64,000 nt of DNA from assembly GCA_035539215.1 (NCBI GenBank), contig DATLIX010000165.1, positions 1 to 64,000 of the forward strand, given 5' to 3'. Below the pieces are notes generated by a model, which was not told where the DNA came from, ran no database searches, and saw only the letters and a program-made list of their open reading frames with translations. Below, one piece after another: positions 34,320-43,444 of the stretch (position 1 is its first letter; each line of letters opens with the position of its first letter). A program made the translations under genes and the position numbers. The DNA comes from Dongia_B sp035539215 (GTDB lineage Bacteria > Pseudomonadota > Alphaproteobacteria > Dongiales > Dongiaceae).

Positions 34320-37300
34320 ATGTATGAAAGCAGTTACTGGAAGCTGCTCCGTCAACCCGGCTTCGCCTGGATGCTGGCGACGCAATTCCTGGGCGCCTTC
34401 AATGACAATTTTTTCAAGACCGCCGTCACCTTTTACGTGATCGACGCGCTGGTCGAGGAAAAGGCGATGGGGCTCCACCCGGCGCTCGACAGCAATTTCT
34501 ATCTTGGCATCGCGGGTGCCGTCTTCGTCCTGCCATATATCCTGTTTTCCGACTATGCCGGTCAGCTTGCTGACATGTATTCCAAGCGCAGCGTGCTGAT
34601 CGCCACCAAGGCGCTGGAAATCGTCACCATGGTTCTGGCGCTGATCGCTTTCCATCTGGAAAGCCTCAACGGCCTCTTCGTCGTGCTGTTCCTGCTCGCG
34701 ACCCAGGCGGCCTTTTTCAGCCCGGCCAAATATGGCTCGGTCCCGGAACTGGTTTCCAACCAGGATCTGTCGCGCGGCAATGCGCTGATCGAGATGAGCA
34801 CTTTTCTGGCGATCATCCTGGGGGCGGTGATCGGCGGCGTCACCTATGGCGCCTTGAAGCATGTGCTCTATGTCGTCGGCTATATCGCCGTCGCTTTCGC
34901 CCTGCTCGGATCGCTCTGCAGTTTCGGCATCGGCCAGACGCCGGCGCCGCAGCGGATGAAGTCGTTCTCCTGGACGCCCTTCGGCGATGTGCGCCTCGGC
35001 CTCAAGCAATTGCGTTCCAACCGGCGCTTGTGGCTGACCGTGCTGGGCATCAGCTATTTCTGGTTCCTCGGTGCCTGGGTGCAATTGCTGACCGTGCAGT
35101 TCGGCAAGGAGCTGATGCATCTCGATGACACCAGGACCAGCCTGTTGCAGGCGGCCCTGGCGGTCGGTATCGGCGCCGGCAGCATGCTGGCAGGTCGCCT
35201 CTCCGGTCATAAAGTGGAACTGGGTCTGGTCCCGCTGGGTTCGATCGGCATGGGCCTGGTCGCCGCCGCGATGCTGTTCGGCAATTACGCTTTCAGCCTG
35301 GCGGCCTCCGGTTTCTGTCTGCTTGGCTTCTTCGGCGGCTTCTTCATCGTGCCCTTGAACGCCATGCTGCAGCAGAAATCCGGCGCCGATATGCGCGGCC
35401 GGATGATCGCGGCCAATAATGTTCTCAACAATATCGGCATCATGTTCGGTGCGCTCGCGGTCTATGTCGGCGGCCATGTCCTGGGATTGGCCCCCAATCA
35501 GTCCATGCTGATCGCCGGTATTCTCTGTTTCGGCGTCACGGCCTATCTGCTCCTCCTGCTGCCGGACTTTCTGATCCGCTTCAGCCTGTGGATGCTCACC
35601 CACAGCATCTACAGGATCCGCATCATCAATCCGCAGCATGTCCCGCTGAACGGCCCCGCTTTGCTGGTGTGCAACCACGTCTCTTTCGTCGATGGCCTGC
35701 TGGTCGGGTCCTGCGTGCAGCGTTTCATCCGCTTCATGGTCTACGCGCCGTTTTTCGAGCTGCCGCTCTTCGGCTATTTCTTCCGGCTGATGCGCGCGAT
35801 TCCGACCGGTGGCGGGGGCGCCAGAGGGGCCGTGGAATCGATCCGCAAGGCGCGGGCCGAATTGGCCGAGGGCCATGTCGTCTGTATTTTCGCCGAAGGT
35901 GCCATCAGCCGCACCGGAAACATTCTGCCCTTTCGGCGCGGCGTCGAGCATATTCTCTCCGGCCTCGATGTGCCGGTTATCCCGGTCCATCTCGATCAGG
36001 TGTGGGGCAGCATTTTCAGCTTCAAGGGCGGCAAATTCTTCTGGAAATGGCCGAAGCGCCTGTTTTACCCGGTCACCGTTACCTTTGGCGCGCCGTTGCC
36101 GGCGGGGGCAAAGGCGAGCGACATCCGGTTGCGCCTGATGGAGATGGCGGGCGAGGCTTTTGCCTGGCGCCGTACCCGGGATGATATGGTGCATCTGCGT
36201 TTCATGCGCCAGGCCAAGCAGATCTGGGGGCGTCTCTGCATGGCGGATTCGACCGGCAGGACGCTGAGCTTCGGCCGCACGCTTGCCGGCAGCCTTCTGC
36301 TGTCGCGCTGGATCCGGGCGTCCTGCAGCACGGATCAGATGATCGGCTTGATGCTGCCAGCCTCGGTCGGCGGCGCCTTGGCCAATATGGCCTGCCTGTT
36401 TGCCGGCCGCGTACCGGTCAACCTGAACTTCACGGCCGGTCCGCCGGCGATCCAGAAGGCCTGTGATACGGCGGGGATCCGCACCGTGATCACCTCACGC
36501 GCCTTCATAACCAAGGCGAAACTGAAGGCGCCGGAAGGTGCCGTCTATGTCGAGGACATCCTGAAATCACTGGCTGGATTCCAGGCGAAGCTGATCTATC
36601 TGCTCGCCTGGGCCTTGCCCGCGCGCTGGCTTGACCGGCTCTATTGCGACCAACATCGCAGCCCGCAGGATCTCTGTACCGTGATCTTCTCCTCGGGTTC
36701 GACCGGCGAGCCCAAGGGGGTCGAGCTCTCGCACCACAACATCGTCTCCAACCTCGAGGCCCTGGCGCAATTGCTGGCAGCACAGCGTGACGACCGCATG
36801 ATGGGCATCCTGCCGTTCTTCCACGCCTTCGGTTTTACCGGCACGCTTTGTCTGCCTTTGGTCTGCGGCTTCGGCGTCGTTTATCACCCCAATCCGCTCG
36901 ATGGAAAAACCATCGGCACATTGGTCAGTAAATATCGGGCCACCCTGTTGATCGCGACACCGACTTTCTGCCAGGTCTATCTCCGGCAATGCGAGAAGAC
37001 GGATTTCGCCAGCCTGCGTCATGCCGTGGTCGGCGCGGAACGGCTGCGTCCGGAACTGACGGCGGCCTTTTTCGAGAAGTTCGGATTGCATCTGCTGGAG
37101 GGCTACGGCGCCACCGAAATGGGTCCCGTCGTCTCGGTCAATGTGCCCAACGTGATCGATGGCGAGACGCGGCAGGTCGGCATCAAGGCCGGCACGGTCG
37201 GTCAGCCGATCCCGGGCGTTGCCGCACGGGTGGTCGATCCGGAAAGCTTCGCCGATCTCGACGATGGCGAGCAGGGGTTGCTGCTGCTGAAAAGCCCGGC

Positions 37301-37760
37301 GCGGATGATGGGCTATCTCGGGGATGAGGCACGCACGGCTTCTGTGCTGCATCACGGCTGGTATATTACCGGCGATATCGCCCAGATCGACACGGACGGC
37401 TTCATCAAGATCACCGATCGCCTGGCGCGCTTCAGCAAGCTGGGCGGCGAAATGGTACCCCATCTCAAGATCGAGGAGGCGCTGCTGGCCGTGCCCGGTA
37501 TCGAGGCGGCGGCGGTCACGGCGGTCCCCGATGCCCAGAGGGGCGAGCGACTGGTGGCCTTTTACGTGAGCCATCAATCGCTTGGCGCCGATCATATCTG
37601 GCAGGCGCTGGGCGAGCGAAACTTGCCGAAGCTGTGGATCCCGAAGCCGAGCGATCTATTGCCGATCGCCAGCCTGCCGCTGCTCGGCACCGGCAAGGTC
37701 GACCTCAAGCAGTTGAAGGCCTTGGCGCAAGAGCATACCGCTGCCGCGGTGGCGAGCTAG
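34320..37760 (+). CDS. Three-part LplT-PlsC-Aas fusion: lysophospholipid transporter, acyltransferase and acyl-ACP synthetase
   Basis: An 1146-residue protein. Residues about 1-420 form a 12-helix MFS transporter like LplT (lysophospholipid flippase). Residues about 430-620 are a PlsC acyltransferase with CNHVSFVDG (HxxxxD motif). Residues about 650-1140 are an AMP-dependent acyl-ACP synthetase with the P-loop IFSSGSTGEPKGVELSHHN and LLEGYGATEMGPVVS. E. coli encodes LplT and the bifunctional Aas as neighbouring genes; here all are one chain. It imports lysophospholipid and re-acylates it. It starts with AGGA about 8 bases before the ATG and is unpaired. Confidence 0.92.
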   Translation: MYESSYWKLLRQPGFAWMLATQFLGAFNDNFFKTAVTFYVIDALVEEKAMGLHPALDSNFYLGIAGAVFVLPYILFSDYAGQLADMYSKRSVLIATKALEIVTMVLALIAFHLESLNGLFVVLFLLATQAAFFSPAKYGSVPELVSNQDLSRGNALIEMSTFLAIILGAVIGGVTYGALKHVLYVVGYIAVAFALLGSLCSFGIGQTPAPQRMKSFSWTPFGDVRLGLKQLRSNRRLWLTVLGISYFWFLGAWVQLLTVQFGKELMHLDDTRTSLLQAALAVGIGAGSMLAGRLSGHKVELGLVPLGSIGMGLVAAAMLFGNYAFSLAASGFCLLGFFGGFFIVPLNAMLQQKSGADMRGRMIAANNVLNNIGIMFGALAVYVGGHVLGLAPNQSMLIAGILCFGVTAYLLLLLPDFLIRFSLWMLTHSIYRIRIINPQHVPLNGPALLVCNHVSFVDGLLVGSCVQRFIRFMVYAPFFELPLFGYFFRLMRAIPTGGGGARGAVESIRKARAELAEGHVVCIFAEGAISRTGNILPFRRGVEHILSGLDVPVIPVHLDQVWGSIFSFKGGKFFWKWPKRLFYPVTVTFGAPLPAGAKASDIRLRLMEMAGEAFAWRRTRDDMVHLRFMRQAKQIWGRLCMADSTGRTLSFGRTLAGSLLLSRWIRASCSTDQMIGLMLPASVGGALANMACLFAGRVPVNLNFTAGPPAIQKACDTAGIRTVITSRAFITKAKLKAPEGAVYVEDILKSLAGFQAKLIYLLAWALPARWLDRLYCDQHRSPQDLCTVIFSSGSTGEPKGVELSHHNIVSNLEALAQLLAAQRDDRMMGILPFFHAFGFTGTLCLPLVCGFGVVYHPNPLDGKTIGTLVSKYRATLLIATPTFCQVYLRQCEKTDFASLRHAVVGAERLRPELTAAFFEKFGLHLLEGYGATEMGPVVSVNVPNVIDGETRQVGIKAGTVGQPIPGVAARVVDPESFADLDDGEQGLLLLKSPARMMGYLGDEARTASVLHHGWYITGDIAQIDTDGFIKITDRLARFSKLGGEMVPHLKIEEALLAVPGIEAAAVTAVPDAQRGERLVAFYVSHQSLGADHIWQALGERNLPKLWIPKPSDLLPIASLPLLGTGKVDLKQLKALAQEHTAAAVAS

Positions 37761-37778
37761 AGGAACGGAATAGCCCGC

Positions 37779-37971
37779 TCAAAGAGTCCGGCGGAAGTCG
37801 CGGAGACGAGCCCCGCCCTCTGACCCGGCGCCGCAGCCTGCTTCGACGTTGATATGGCCGAGCGGACCCATGTCGTGGAAGACGGCATTCCAGACCGCGG
37901 CAAAGTCGGCAGCGCGGGGGATTTCGCCGCGCGGATCCTTGCTGCTGGCGACGGCGCAGCCGGGCTGGTCG
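37779..37971 (-). pseudogene. Remnant of an RBBP9/YdeN-type alpha/beta hydrolase
   Basis: On the minus strand the frame ending at 37779 reads VASSKDP, then AADFAAVWNAVFHDMGPLGHINVEAGCG and EGGARLRDFRRTL, followed by TGA. The pattern VASxxDP...A...W...F.D.G..GHIN..SG.G..EG is the C-terminal third of RBBP9/YdeN hydrolases, including the catalytic Asp and His. The front two-thirds with the nucleophile serine is absent: upstream on this strand lies the end of argE. It is probably a truncated, non-functional fragment. An in-frame fusion to argE does not exist because argE stops at 37972. Confidence 0.6.
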
Positions 37972-39135
37972 TCAGTGCGCCAGCTTGGCCACCAGCCTGT
38001 CCATGAAAGCCTCGCACTGCTGGATCTGCGCCTGTTCGACCCATTCATCGGGCTTGTGGGCCTGAGCGATATTGCCTGGGCCGCAGATCACTGTCGGGAT
38101 GCCGATATTCTGGATGAGCCCCGCTTCGGTGCCATAAGCGACCTTGGCCGTGCCGTTGACCTGGGCAAGGGATTTCGCCGTCGTCGTGATCTCGGCGTCG
38201 ACCGGCGTGTTGAGGCCGGGGAAGGCGGAGATTTCGCGCCAGGAGAAGCCGGCATTCGCCGCGACCTGCCGCATTTCCGGCTGCAGGCGCGTCTCAGCGA
38301 AGTCGCGTACCTCGGCGAACAGCGCCTCCGGGTCGACACCCGGCAGATAACGAAACTCGAAATCGAAATGGCAGTCCTTCGGCACGATATTCAGGGCCGT
38401 GCCGCCATGGATCACGCCGGTATGGATTGTCGTATAGGGCACGTCGTAATCGTGATCGAAGGGGCCTTGCGCCGCCATGCGCCGGGCAAGCTGCTTCAGA
38501 TAGCTGACGATCTCGGCGGCATATTCGACGGCATTCACGCCCTGCGGCGCCAGCGAGGAATGGCATTCATGGCCATGAACCTGGCAGCGGACGCTCTTTT
38601 TGCCCTTATGCGCCGTGGTCACCCGCATCTCGGTCGGCTCGCCGACGATGCAGCCGACCGGTTTCACGTCCCAATCCTTCATCAGGCCGAGCGCCTTGCG
38701 GACGCCAATGCAGCCGACTTCCTCGTCATGCGAGAACAGCAGATGAAGCGGTGTCCGCAAACCGGCAGCGGCGAATTTCGGCACTGCGGCAAGGGCAGTC
38801 GCGAGAAAGCCTTTCATGTCTGCCGTGCCGCGGCCATAGAGCTTGCCGTCCTTTTCCAGCATGTCCCAGGGATCGCTGTGCCAATCCTGGCCATCGACCG
38901 GGACGACATCGGTATGGCCGGAGAGGCAGATCCCTCCCTGATCATCCGGACCGATCGTGGCGAAAAGATTGGCCTTGGTGCCGCTGTCGTCATGCACCAG
39001 CAGGCTCTTGATGCCGTAACCGTCGAGATAGTCGCGGACGAAGTCGATCAGTTGCAGGTTGGAGTTGCGGCTGGTCGTATCGAAGGCGATCAGGCGCCGC
39101 ATCATCTCCAGGCTGGTCAGTGAGGTTGAAGTCAT
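37972..39135 (-). CDS. argE: Acetylornithine deacetylase-like M20 metallopeptidase
   Basis: A 387-residue M20 family protein. LSGHTDVVPVDGQDW holds the metal-binding His-x-Asp, YGRGTADMKGFLA the bridging Asp and general-base region, and FSHDEEVGCIGVRK the Glu-Glu pair with catalytic base. CIVGEPTEMRVTTAHKGKKSV starts the lid domain. ArgE removes acetyl from N-acetylornithine in arginine synthesis; a succinyl-diaminopimelate-type activity is possible. The ATG lies at 39135. It is the sole minus-strand gene between two plus-strand ones, beside the RBBP9 remnant. Confidence 0.87.
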   Translation of the reverse strand: MTSTSLTSLEMMRRLIAFDTTSRNSNLQLIDFVRDYLDGYGIKSLLVHDDSGTKANLFATIGPDDQGGICLSGHTDVVPVDGQDWHSDPWDMLEKDGKLYGRGTADMKGFLATALAAVPKFAAAGLRTPLHLLFSHDEEVGCIGVRKALGLMKDWDVKPVGCIVGEPTEMRVTTAHKGKKSVRCQVHGHECHSSLAPQGVNAVEYAAEIVSYLKQLARRMAAQGPFDHDYDVPYTTIHTGVIHGGTALNIVPKDCHFDFEFRYLPGVDPEALFAEVRDFAETRLQPEMRQVAANAGFSWREISAFPGLNTPVDAEITTTAKSLAQVNGTAKVAYGTEAGLIQNIGIPTVICGPGNIAQAHKPDEWVEQAQIQQCEAFMDRLVAKLAH

Positions 39136-39378
39136 TATTTCGCACTCGTTGCCGTGCCTTCACCGCGGCCGGACTGCGCGGAACGGCGCCGGTTTGCGGA
39201 TCCCTCCTGCCGCTCCCGGCCGGAATGAACGGCCGGTGCGGGGCGACGGCAACGCTTTCTGTTGACGTTGTCGCAGGATTTCCACAATAACGCTTTGCTA
39301 AACATTGGCAAGTTGAGGAAGCACGGCAGCCTCTCGCACGGGCGGTCGGATCCGGAACCAGGATGGGACGATAGAGGC

Positions 39379-40287
39379 ATGCCATTGCCGCCGGACACCG
39401 ATCGGACAGGTCATATTGCCCGGACACGTCATATTGACGGTGTCCTGGCGCGCTATGAACCGGCGCGGCCGGATTTTGTGCTGCCGTTCATCGTTGATTC
39501 CCCCCATAGCGGACATGCCTATCCGGTGGATTTCGATCACGTGCCGCCGCGCGCCATCTTGCGCCGGGCCGAGGACGCCTTTGTCGACGACCTGTTTGAA
39601 AGCGCCCCCCGTCATGGCGCGGTCTTTCTCAAGGCCCTGTTCCCGCGTTCCTATATCGATCCCAACCGGCATGAGGACGAGATCGACCTCACCATCATGG
39701 AGGAGGACTGGCCGAATCCGGTGATCGCCAGCGAAAAGACCGAAATGGGCCTCGGTCTCATTCGCCGGCTGATCAAAGGCAATCAGGCGATCTATGACCG
39801 GCCGCTCAGCGTCGCCGAAGTGCGGCAGCGGATCGATCGCTTTCATCGTCCCTATCTTCTGGAGCTGGAGCGGCTTGCCGATCGGGCTCATGCAGAATTC
39901 GGCGTGGCCTGGCATCTCAACTGCCATTCGATGCGGTCGCATGGCCGCCGGCGGGGCGAAAAGATTCCCCGTGCCGATTTCGTGTTGGGCGATCGCGACG
40001 GCAGCAGCTGCGCCGCCGATTATACTTTCGCCGTGCGCGATATCCTGCAGGGTTTGGGGTACCGCGTGGCGCTCAACGACCCGTTCAAGGGTGCCGAACT
40101 CGTCAGCCGGATCGGCCGGCCGCAGCAAGCGCGGCACAGCCTGCAGATCGAGGTCAACCGCGCGCTCTATATGGATGAGGACCGGATCGAAAAGAGCGCG
40201 GATTTCGACCGCCTGAAAGGGGACATGGATCGGCTGTTGGCGGGCATCGCCGGCTTCGTCGCCGATCGGTTGCCGCCGACAGGCTGA
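39379..40287 (+). CDS. N-formylglutamate amidohydrolase
   Basis: A 302-residue protein of the FGase family. PFIVDSPHSGHAYP carries the His of the zinc site, AEDAFVDDLF an Asp/Glu region, and SYIDPNRHEDEID the conserved DxNR-like motif. Members hydrolyse N-formylglutamate in histidine breakdown or related formyl amides. The open frame extends to 39262, but the ATG at 39379 lies nearest to the domain start. Ribosome site is not clear. No hut genes accompany it, so the histidine role is unproven. Confidence 0.85.
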   Translation: MPLPPDTDRTGHIARTRHIDGVLARYEPARPDFVLPFIVDSPHSGHAYPVDFDHVPPRAILRRAEDAFVDDLFESAPRHGAVFLKALFPRSYIDPNRHEDEIDLTIMEEDWPNPVIASEKTEMGLGLIRRLIKGNQAIYDRPLSVAEVRQRIDRFHRPYLLELERLADRAHAEFGVAWHLNCHSMRSHGRRRGEKIPRADFVLGDRDGSSCAADYTFAVRDILQGLGYRVALNDPFKGAELVSRIGRPQQARHSLQIEVNRALYMDEDRIEKSADFDRLKGDMDRLLAGIAGFVADRLPPTG

Positions 40288-40333
40288 AGCCCATCTTTCC
40301 CTGCGCCACATGGTCCCGCAGGAGCGTTGGCGG

Positions 40334-41116
40334 TCAGGCGGAGAACTGTTCCTGCAGGATGCGCTCTTCCAGATGATGCTCGGGATCGAACAGCAGCATC
40401 ATGCGAATGCTGCGATCTTCATGCACGGTGACCTCGGCGACGTCGCGTATCTCGTCGGAATCGGCGGCGGCGCTGACCGGCCGCTTATCGGCATCGCGGA
40501 TCTGGAAACGCACGACGGAGCGATGCGGCAGAATGGCGCCGCGCCAGCGTCGCGGGCGGAACGCGCTGATCGGCGTCAGGGCCAGAACATCGGCGCCGAT
40601 CGGCAGGATCGGGCCGTGGGCGGAGAGGTTATAGGCGGTGCTGCCGGCGGGCGTCGCCACCATCACGCCGTCGCAGACCAGTTCCGGCAGGCGTTCGACG
40701 CCATCGATCATGATATTGATGCGGGCCGTCTGGGCGGTTTCACGCAACAGCGAGACCTCGTTGATGGCCAGCAGGTTATGGGTACTGCCGTCGCGGCAGA
40801 TCGCCCGCATGCGCAGGGGATGAAGAACAGCGGTCCGTGCCCTGGCGATCCGTTCCGGCAGGTTGTCGATCTCGAAGCGATTCATCAGGAAGCCGACCGT
40901 GCCGCAATTCATGCCGAAGATCTGGGTCTTGCGGTCGAGCGTCCGGTGCAGGGTCTGCAGCATCGTTCCATCGCCGCCGAGCACGACCAGAACATCCGCC
41001 GCAGCAGGATCGACCTGGCCATAACGGCTGGTCAGCTCGCGGAAAGCAATTTGCGCGTCGGCGGAATTGGAGGCGACAAAGGCCACGTTCAACTGAGGGA
41101 GATCGGTGCCGTTCAT
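40334..41116 (-). CDS. nadK: NAD kinase
   Basis: A 260-residue cytosolic enzyme that phosphorylates NAD to NADP. LVVLGGDGTMLQTL carries the GGDG motif at residues 47-50, and GTVGFLMNRF and DGVMVATPAGSTAYNLSAHGPIL are the NAD-binding blocks. The length is normal for alphaproteobacterial NadK. The ATG at 41116 has GGGAAG about 6 bases upstream. It converges on the N-formylglutamate amidohydrolase and diverges from the exported protein at 41409. Confidence 0.94.
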   Translation of the reverse strand: MNGTDLPQLNVAFVASNSADAQIAFRELTSRYGQVDPAAADVLVVLGGDGTMLQTLHRTLDRKTQIFGMNCGTVGFLMNRFEIDNLPERIARARTAVLHPLRMRAICRDGSTHNLLAINEVSLLRETAQTARINIMIDGVERLPELVCDGVMVATPAGSTAYNLSAHGPILPIGADVLALTPISAFRPRRWRGAILPHRSVVRFQIRDADKRPVSAAADSDEIRDVAEVTVHEDRSIRMMLLFDPEHHLEERILQEQFSA

Positions 41117-41344
41117 CTGGCTTCCCGGAGATTAATGACTGAGCGGAGTATAGACAGCTCGGCTGCGACTTGCCAAATATGCCCGGTTGACGGCTTGCCG
41201 GGGAATGCTCACGTGGAGATAGTACACGCCTGCGCCGGCAGGGCTTGCCAAATGGCGCCCTAGCTTTCAGTCTAGCAGCGTTTGGGATGGCGTTCGAATA
41301 CCGGCCAAGCCGGGTTGGCCGAGCCGGAATGCAACCCGGAATGC

Positions 41345-41375
41345 GACGATGTCGGGGAAAACGTGACGATGTCGG
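41345..41375 (+). promoter_or_regulatory. Direct repeat 20 bp apart ahead of the exported protein gene
   Basis: GACGATGTCGG occurs at 41345-41355 and again at 41365-41375, exactly 20 bp apart, which is about two helical turns. It lies 34-64 bases before the ATG at 41409, so it could be a tandem operator. No matching transcription factor is known to me. Confidence 0.35.
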
Positions 41376-41408
41376 AGACACGTAGGGTCACGGTAAAAGA
41401 GGATAGGG

Positions 41409-42002
41409 ATGACGATTTCGATGCGGTTGCAATGGTTGCTGCTGGCGTTGCTGGCGGGGCTCTTTTGTATGTCTTCGCCGTTGCCGGCGGGAGCCCAGAG
41501 CAGCAGTCAGTCACAGACGATTTCGCTGACGCCGCCGTCGCCCGACGTGAATGCCGCCCCGCCCGCCGGTGACGAATCAGAGGGCGACGAAGGCGACGAA
41601 CATGCCGGCTATTACTATCCGAAGCCGCAATCACTGGAACATTACACGTCGTCCGCGCCAACCCTGCCGGACAGCGACAAGGTGCGGCGTCAGGCTTTCG
41701 TCATCGGCCTGACGAAGCAGTTGCTCGGCGGCCAGTATGCGCCCTCTTACGCCATCTTCGCCAAAGGCAATCAATCTGACAAACTGATCATCGTCGGTCT
41801 GGCCGACGGCCAGCTCGACACCGTCTACCGGGCGCGCGCCCTGCTGGCGACATTGACCTCGGTGGCCCGCGCGACCAACTTCTTCCAGCAGACCACGCAC
41901 CCGGAAGAGGCGACGTTCTTCGATCTGCTCAAACTTTTGGGTTTTCGCCGCATTACCCTCACAGATGGTAAGGTTTTTGCCCATCAGGTCCTGATAGATT
42001 AA
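41409..42002 (+). CDS. Exported protein of unknown function
   Basis: A 197-residue protein with a signal peptide (LLLALLAGLFCMSSPLPAGAQ), then a Ser/Pro/Glu/Asp-rich linker (residues about 30-65), then a compact domain of about 130 residues starting near KVRRQAFVIGLTKQLL. It has no membrane segment after the signal and no recognisable catalytic motif. I do not recognise the family. Its long spacer suggests a periplasmic domain on a flexible arm. It has its own 290-bp upstream region shared with NAD kinase. Confidence 0.72.
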   Translation: MTISMRLQWLLLALLAGLFCMSSPLPAGAQSSSQSQTISLTPPSPDVNAAPPAGDESEGDEGDEHAGYYYPKPQSLEHYTSSAPTLPDSDKVRRQAFVIGLTKQLLGGQYAPSYAIFAKGNQSDKLIIVGLADGQLDTVYRARALLATLTSVARATNFFQQTTHPEEATFFDLLKLLGFRRITLTDGKVFAHQVLID

Positions 42003-42312
42003 TTTCTGCTTAGTAAATCGATGCCGAGGCCGGCAATCGGAATTTGGCCAATTTTGAGGGGCTTAGCGGCAAAGCGCTGCAGGCGAATATGACAATATTA
42101 CGTCTGATCGATGACGTGATTTCTCCAAAGCCCTGATTTCTGACAGTAAACTGTCGGAAAACGGGGCTTCTCCCCGGCTTACTGCCCCTCTGTCGGCCCG
42201 TCCCGGAGAACTTTAACAAGCCGCTGTCACAAAAGAGCAACGATACCGAACTAAATTCCCGGCTGTTCAACCGATTCAGGGTCTTGAACGAAGCAACAAG
42301 GGAGACATCTCG
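42003..42312. other. pstS upstream region with possible Pho box and two inverted repeats
   Basis: 310 bases with no gene. CTGTCAC-AAAA-GAGCAAC at 42224-42241 matches one half of a Pho box (CTGTCAT repeat); the second half is poor. TTTC-GACAGT...ACTGTC-GAAA at 42137-42160 is a short inverted repeat, and CGGGGcttctCCCCG follows at 42163-42177. The first may be an operator, the second a terminator for the gene at 41409. Confidence 0.4.
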
Positions 42313-43368
42313 GTGACTATTTTGAAACGCTTGTTGATCGGTGCGGCCAGCCTGGGCCTGGCCACGACGATCGGCCTTTCCGCCGCTTCGGCTGGCGACA
42401 TCTCCGGTGCGGGCGCCACCTTCCCGTTTCCTGTCTATTCGAAATGGGCGGATACGTATAAAGGCCAGACCGGTGTCGGCTTGAACTATCAGTCGATCGG
42501 TTCGGGTGGTGGCATCAAGCAGATCAAGGCGAAGACCGTGACCTTCGGCGCCTCCGATATGCCGCTGAAGCCGCAGGACCTCGCCGATGCCGGCCTCGTT
42601 CAGTGGCCGATGATCATGGGCGGTGTCGTTCCCTCGGTCAATCTGCAGGGCATCACCCCGGGCCAGTTGACCGTCGACGGTCCGACCCTGGCCAAGATCT
42701 ATCTGGGCGAAATCACCAAGTGGAACGACGACGCGATCCAGCGTCTCAACCCGATGGTGAAGCTGCCGGATACGGCGATTGCGCCGGTCTATCGTTCCGA
42801 CGGATCGGGCACCAATTTCCTGTTCACCAACTATCTCTCCAGCGTTAGCGACGAGTTCAAGAACAAGATCGGCGCCAATACCTCGGTGCAGTGGCCGGCT
42901 GGCATCGGTGCTAAGGGCAATGAAGGCGTCGCCAATATGGTGAAGCAGACCGACGGCGCTGTTGGTTACATCGAATATGCCTATGTCAAGCAGAACAAGC
43001 TGACCTATCTGAAGCTTGTGAATGCGGCCGGCAAGGCCGTCGAACCCTCGGCCGCCAGCTTCCAGGCTGCCGCTTCCAACGCCGATTGGAAGAACGCCGC
43101 CGGCTACTATCTGGTTCTGACCAACCAGCAGGGCAAGGACAGCTGGCCGATCACCGGCGCCAGCTTCATCCTGATGCACACCACGGTTGATGATGCGGAT
43201 GCCGCCAAGACGGCGCTGACCTTCTTCGATTGGGCCTACAAGAACGGTGGCGACCTCGCTGCTTCGCTCGACTATGTGCCGATGCCGAAGGAAGTGATCG
43301 CCATGGTCGAACAGACCTGGGCCGAGAAGATCGCCGACAGTTCCGGCAATCCGGTTCTGAAGAAGTAA
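42313..43368 (+). CDS. pstS: Phosphate ABC transporter substrate-binding protein
   Basis: A 351-residue periplasmic phosphate-binding protein. A signal peptide (residues 1-24, cleaved after ASA) precedes SGAGATFPFPVYSKW, the first phosphate-binding segment, with QSIGSGGGIKQIKAKTVTFGASD and YRSDGSGTNFLFTNY as others. It binds phosphate and delivers it to PstCA. The start is GTG at 42313 with AGGGAG about 8 bases upstream. A hairpin at 43382 separates it from pstC, consistent with more pstS than pstCAB expression. Confidence 0.95.
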   Translation: MTILKRLLIGAASLGLATTIGLSAASAGDISGAGATFPFPVYSKWADTYKGQTGVGLNYQSIGSGGGIKQIKAKTVTFGASDMPLKPQDLADAGLVQWPMIMGGVVPSVNLQGITPGQLTVDGPTLAKIYLGEITKWNDDAIQRLNPMVKLPDTAIAPVYRSDGSGTNFLFTNYLSSVSDEFKNKIGANTSVQWPAGIGAKGNEGVANMVKQTDGAVGYIEYAYVKQNKLTYLKLVNAAGKAVEPSAASFQAAASNADWKNAAGYYLVLTNQQGKDSWPITGASFILMHTTVDDADAAKTALTFFDWAYKNGGDLAASLDYVPMPKEVIAMVEQTWAEKIADSSGNPVLKK

Positions 43369-43381
43369 AAAACCTGTCAAG

Positions 43382-43415
43382 ATGAGGGTCGGCATTGACG
43401 CCGGCCCTCATTTTG
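43382..43415 (+). terminator. Terminator/attenuator hairpin between pstS and pstC
   Basis: A 12-bp stem (ATGAGGGTCGGC / GCCGGCCCTCAT, one G-T wobble) with a 6-base loop followed by TTTGTT. It lies 13 bases after the pstS stop and 30 bases before pstC. Such partial terminators lower pstCAB expression relative to pstS. Confidence 0.8.
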
Positions 43416-43444
43416 TTCCTCATGTCAGGGGCATCAGTGACGGC

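Noticed and set aside
34317..36194. 625-residue minus-strand open frame opposite the LplT-PlsC-Aas gene
   Set aside because: Its Gln/His/Asp-rich content is typical of shadows and the plus strand shows three full protein domains.
39216..39236. CCGGCCG...CGGCCGG hairpin between argE and the amidohydrolase
   Set aside because: GC-rich hairpins of 7 bp are expected by chance at this base composition, and it has no T-run.
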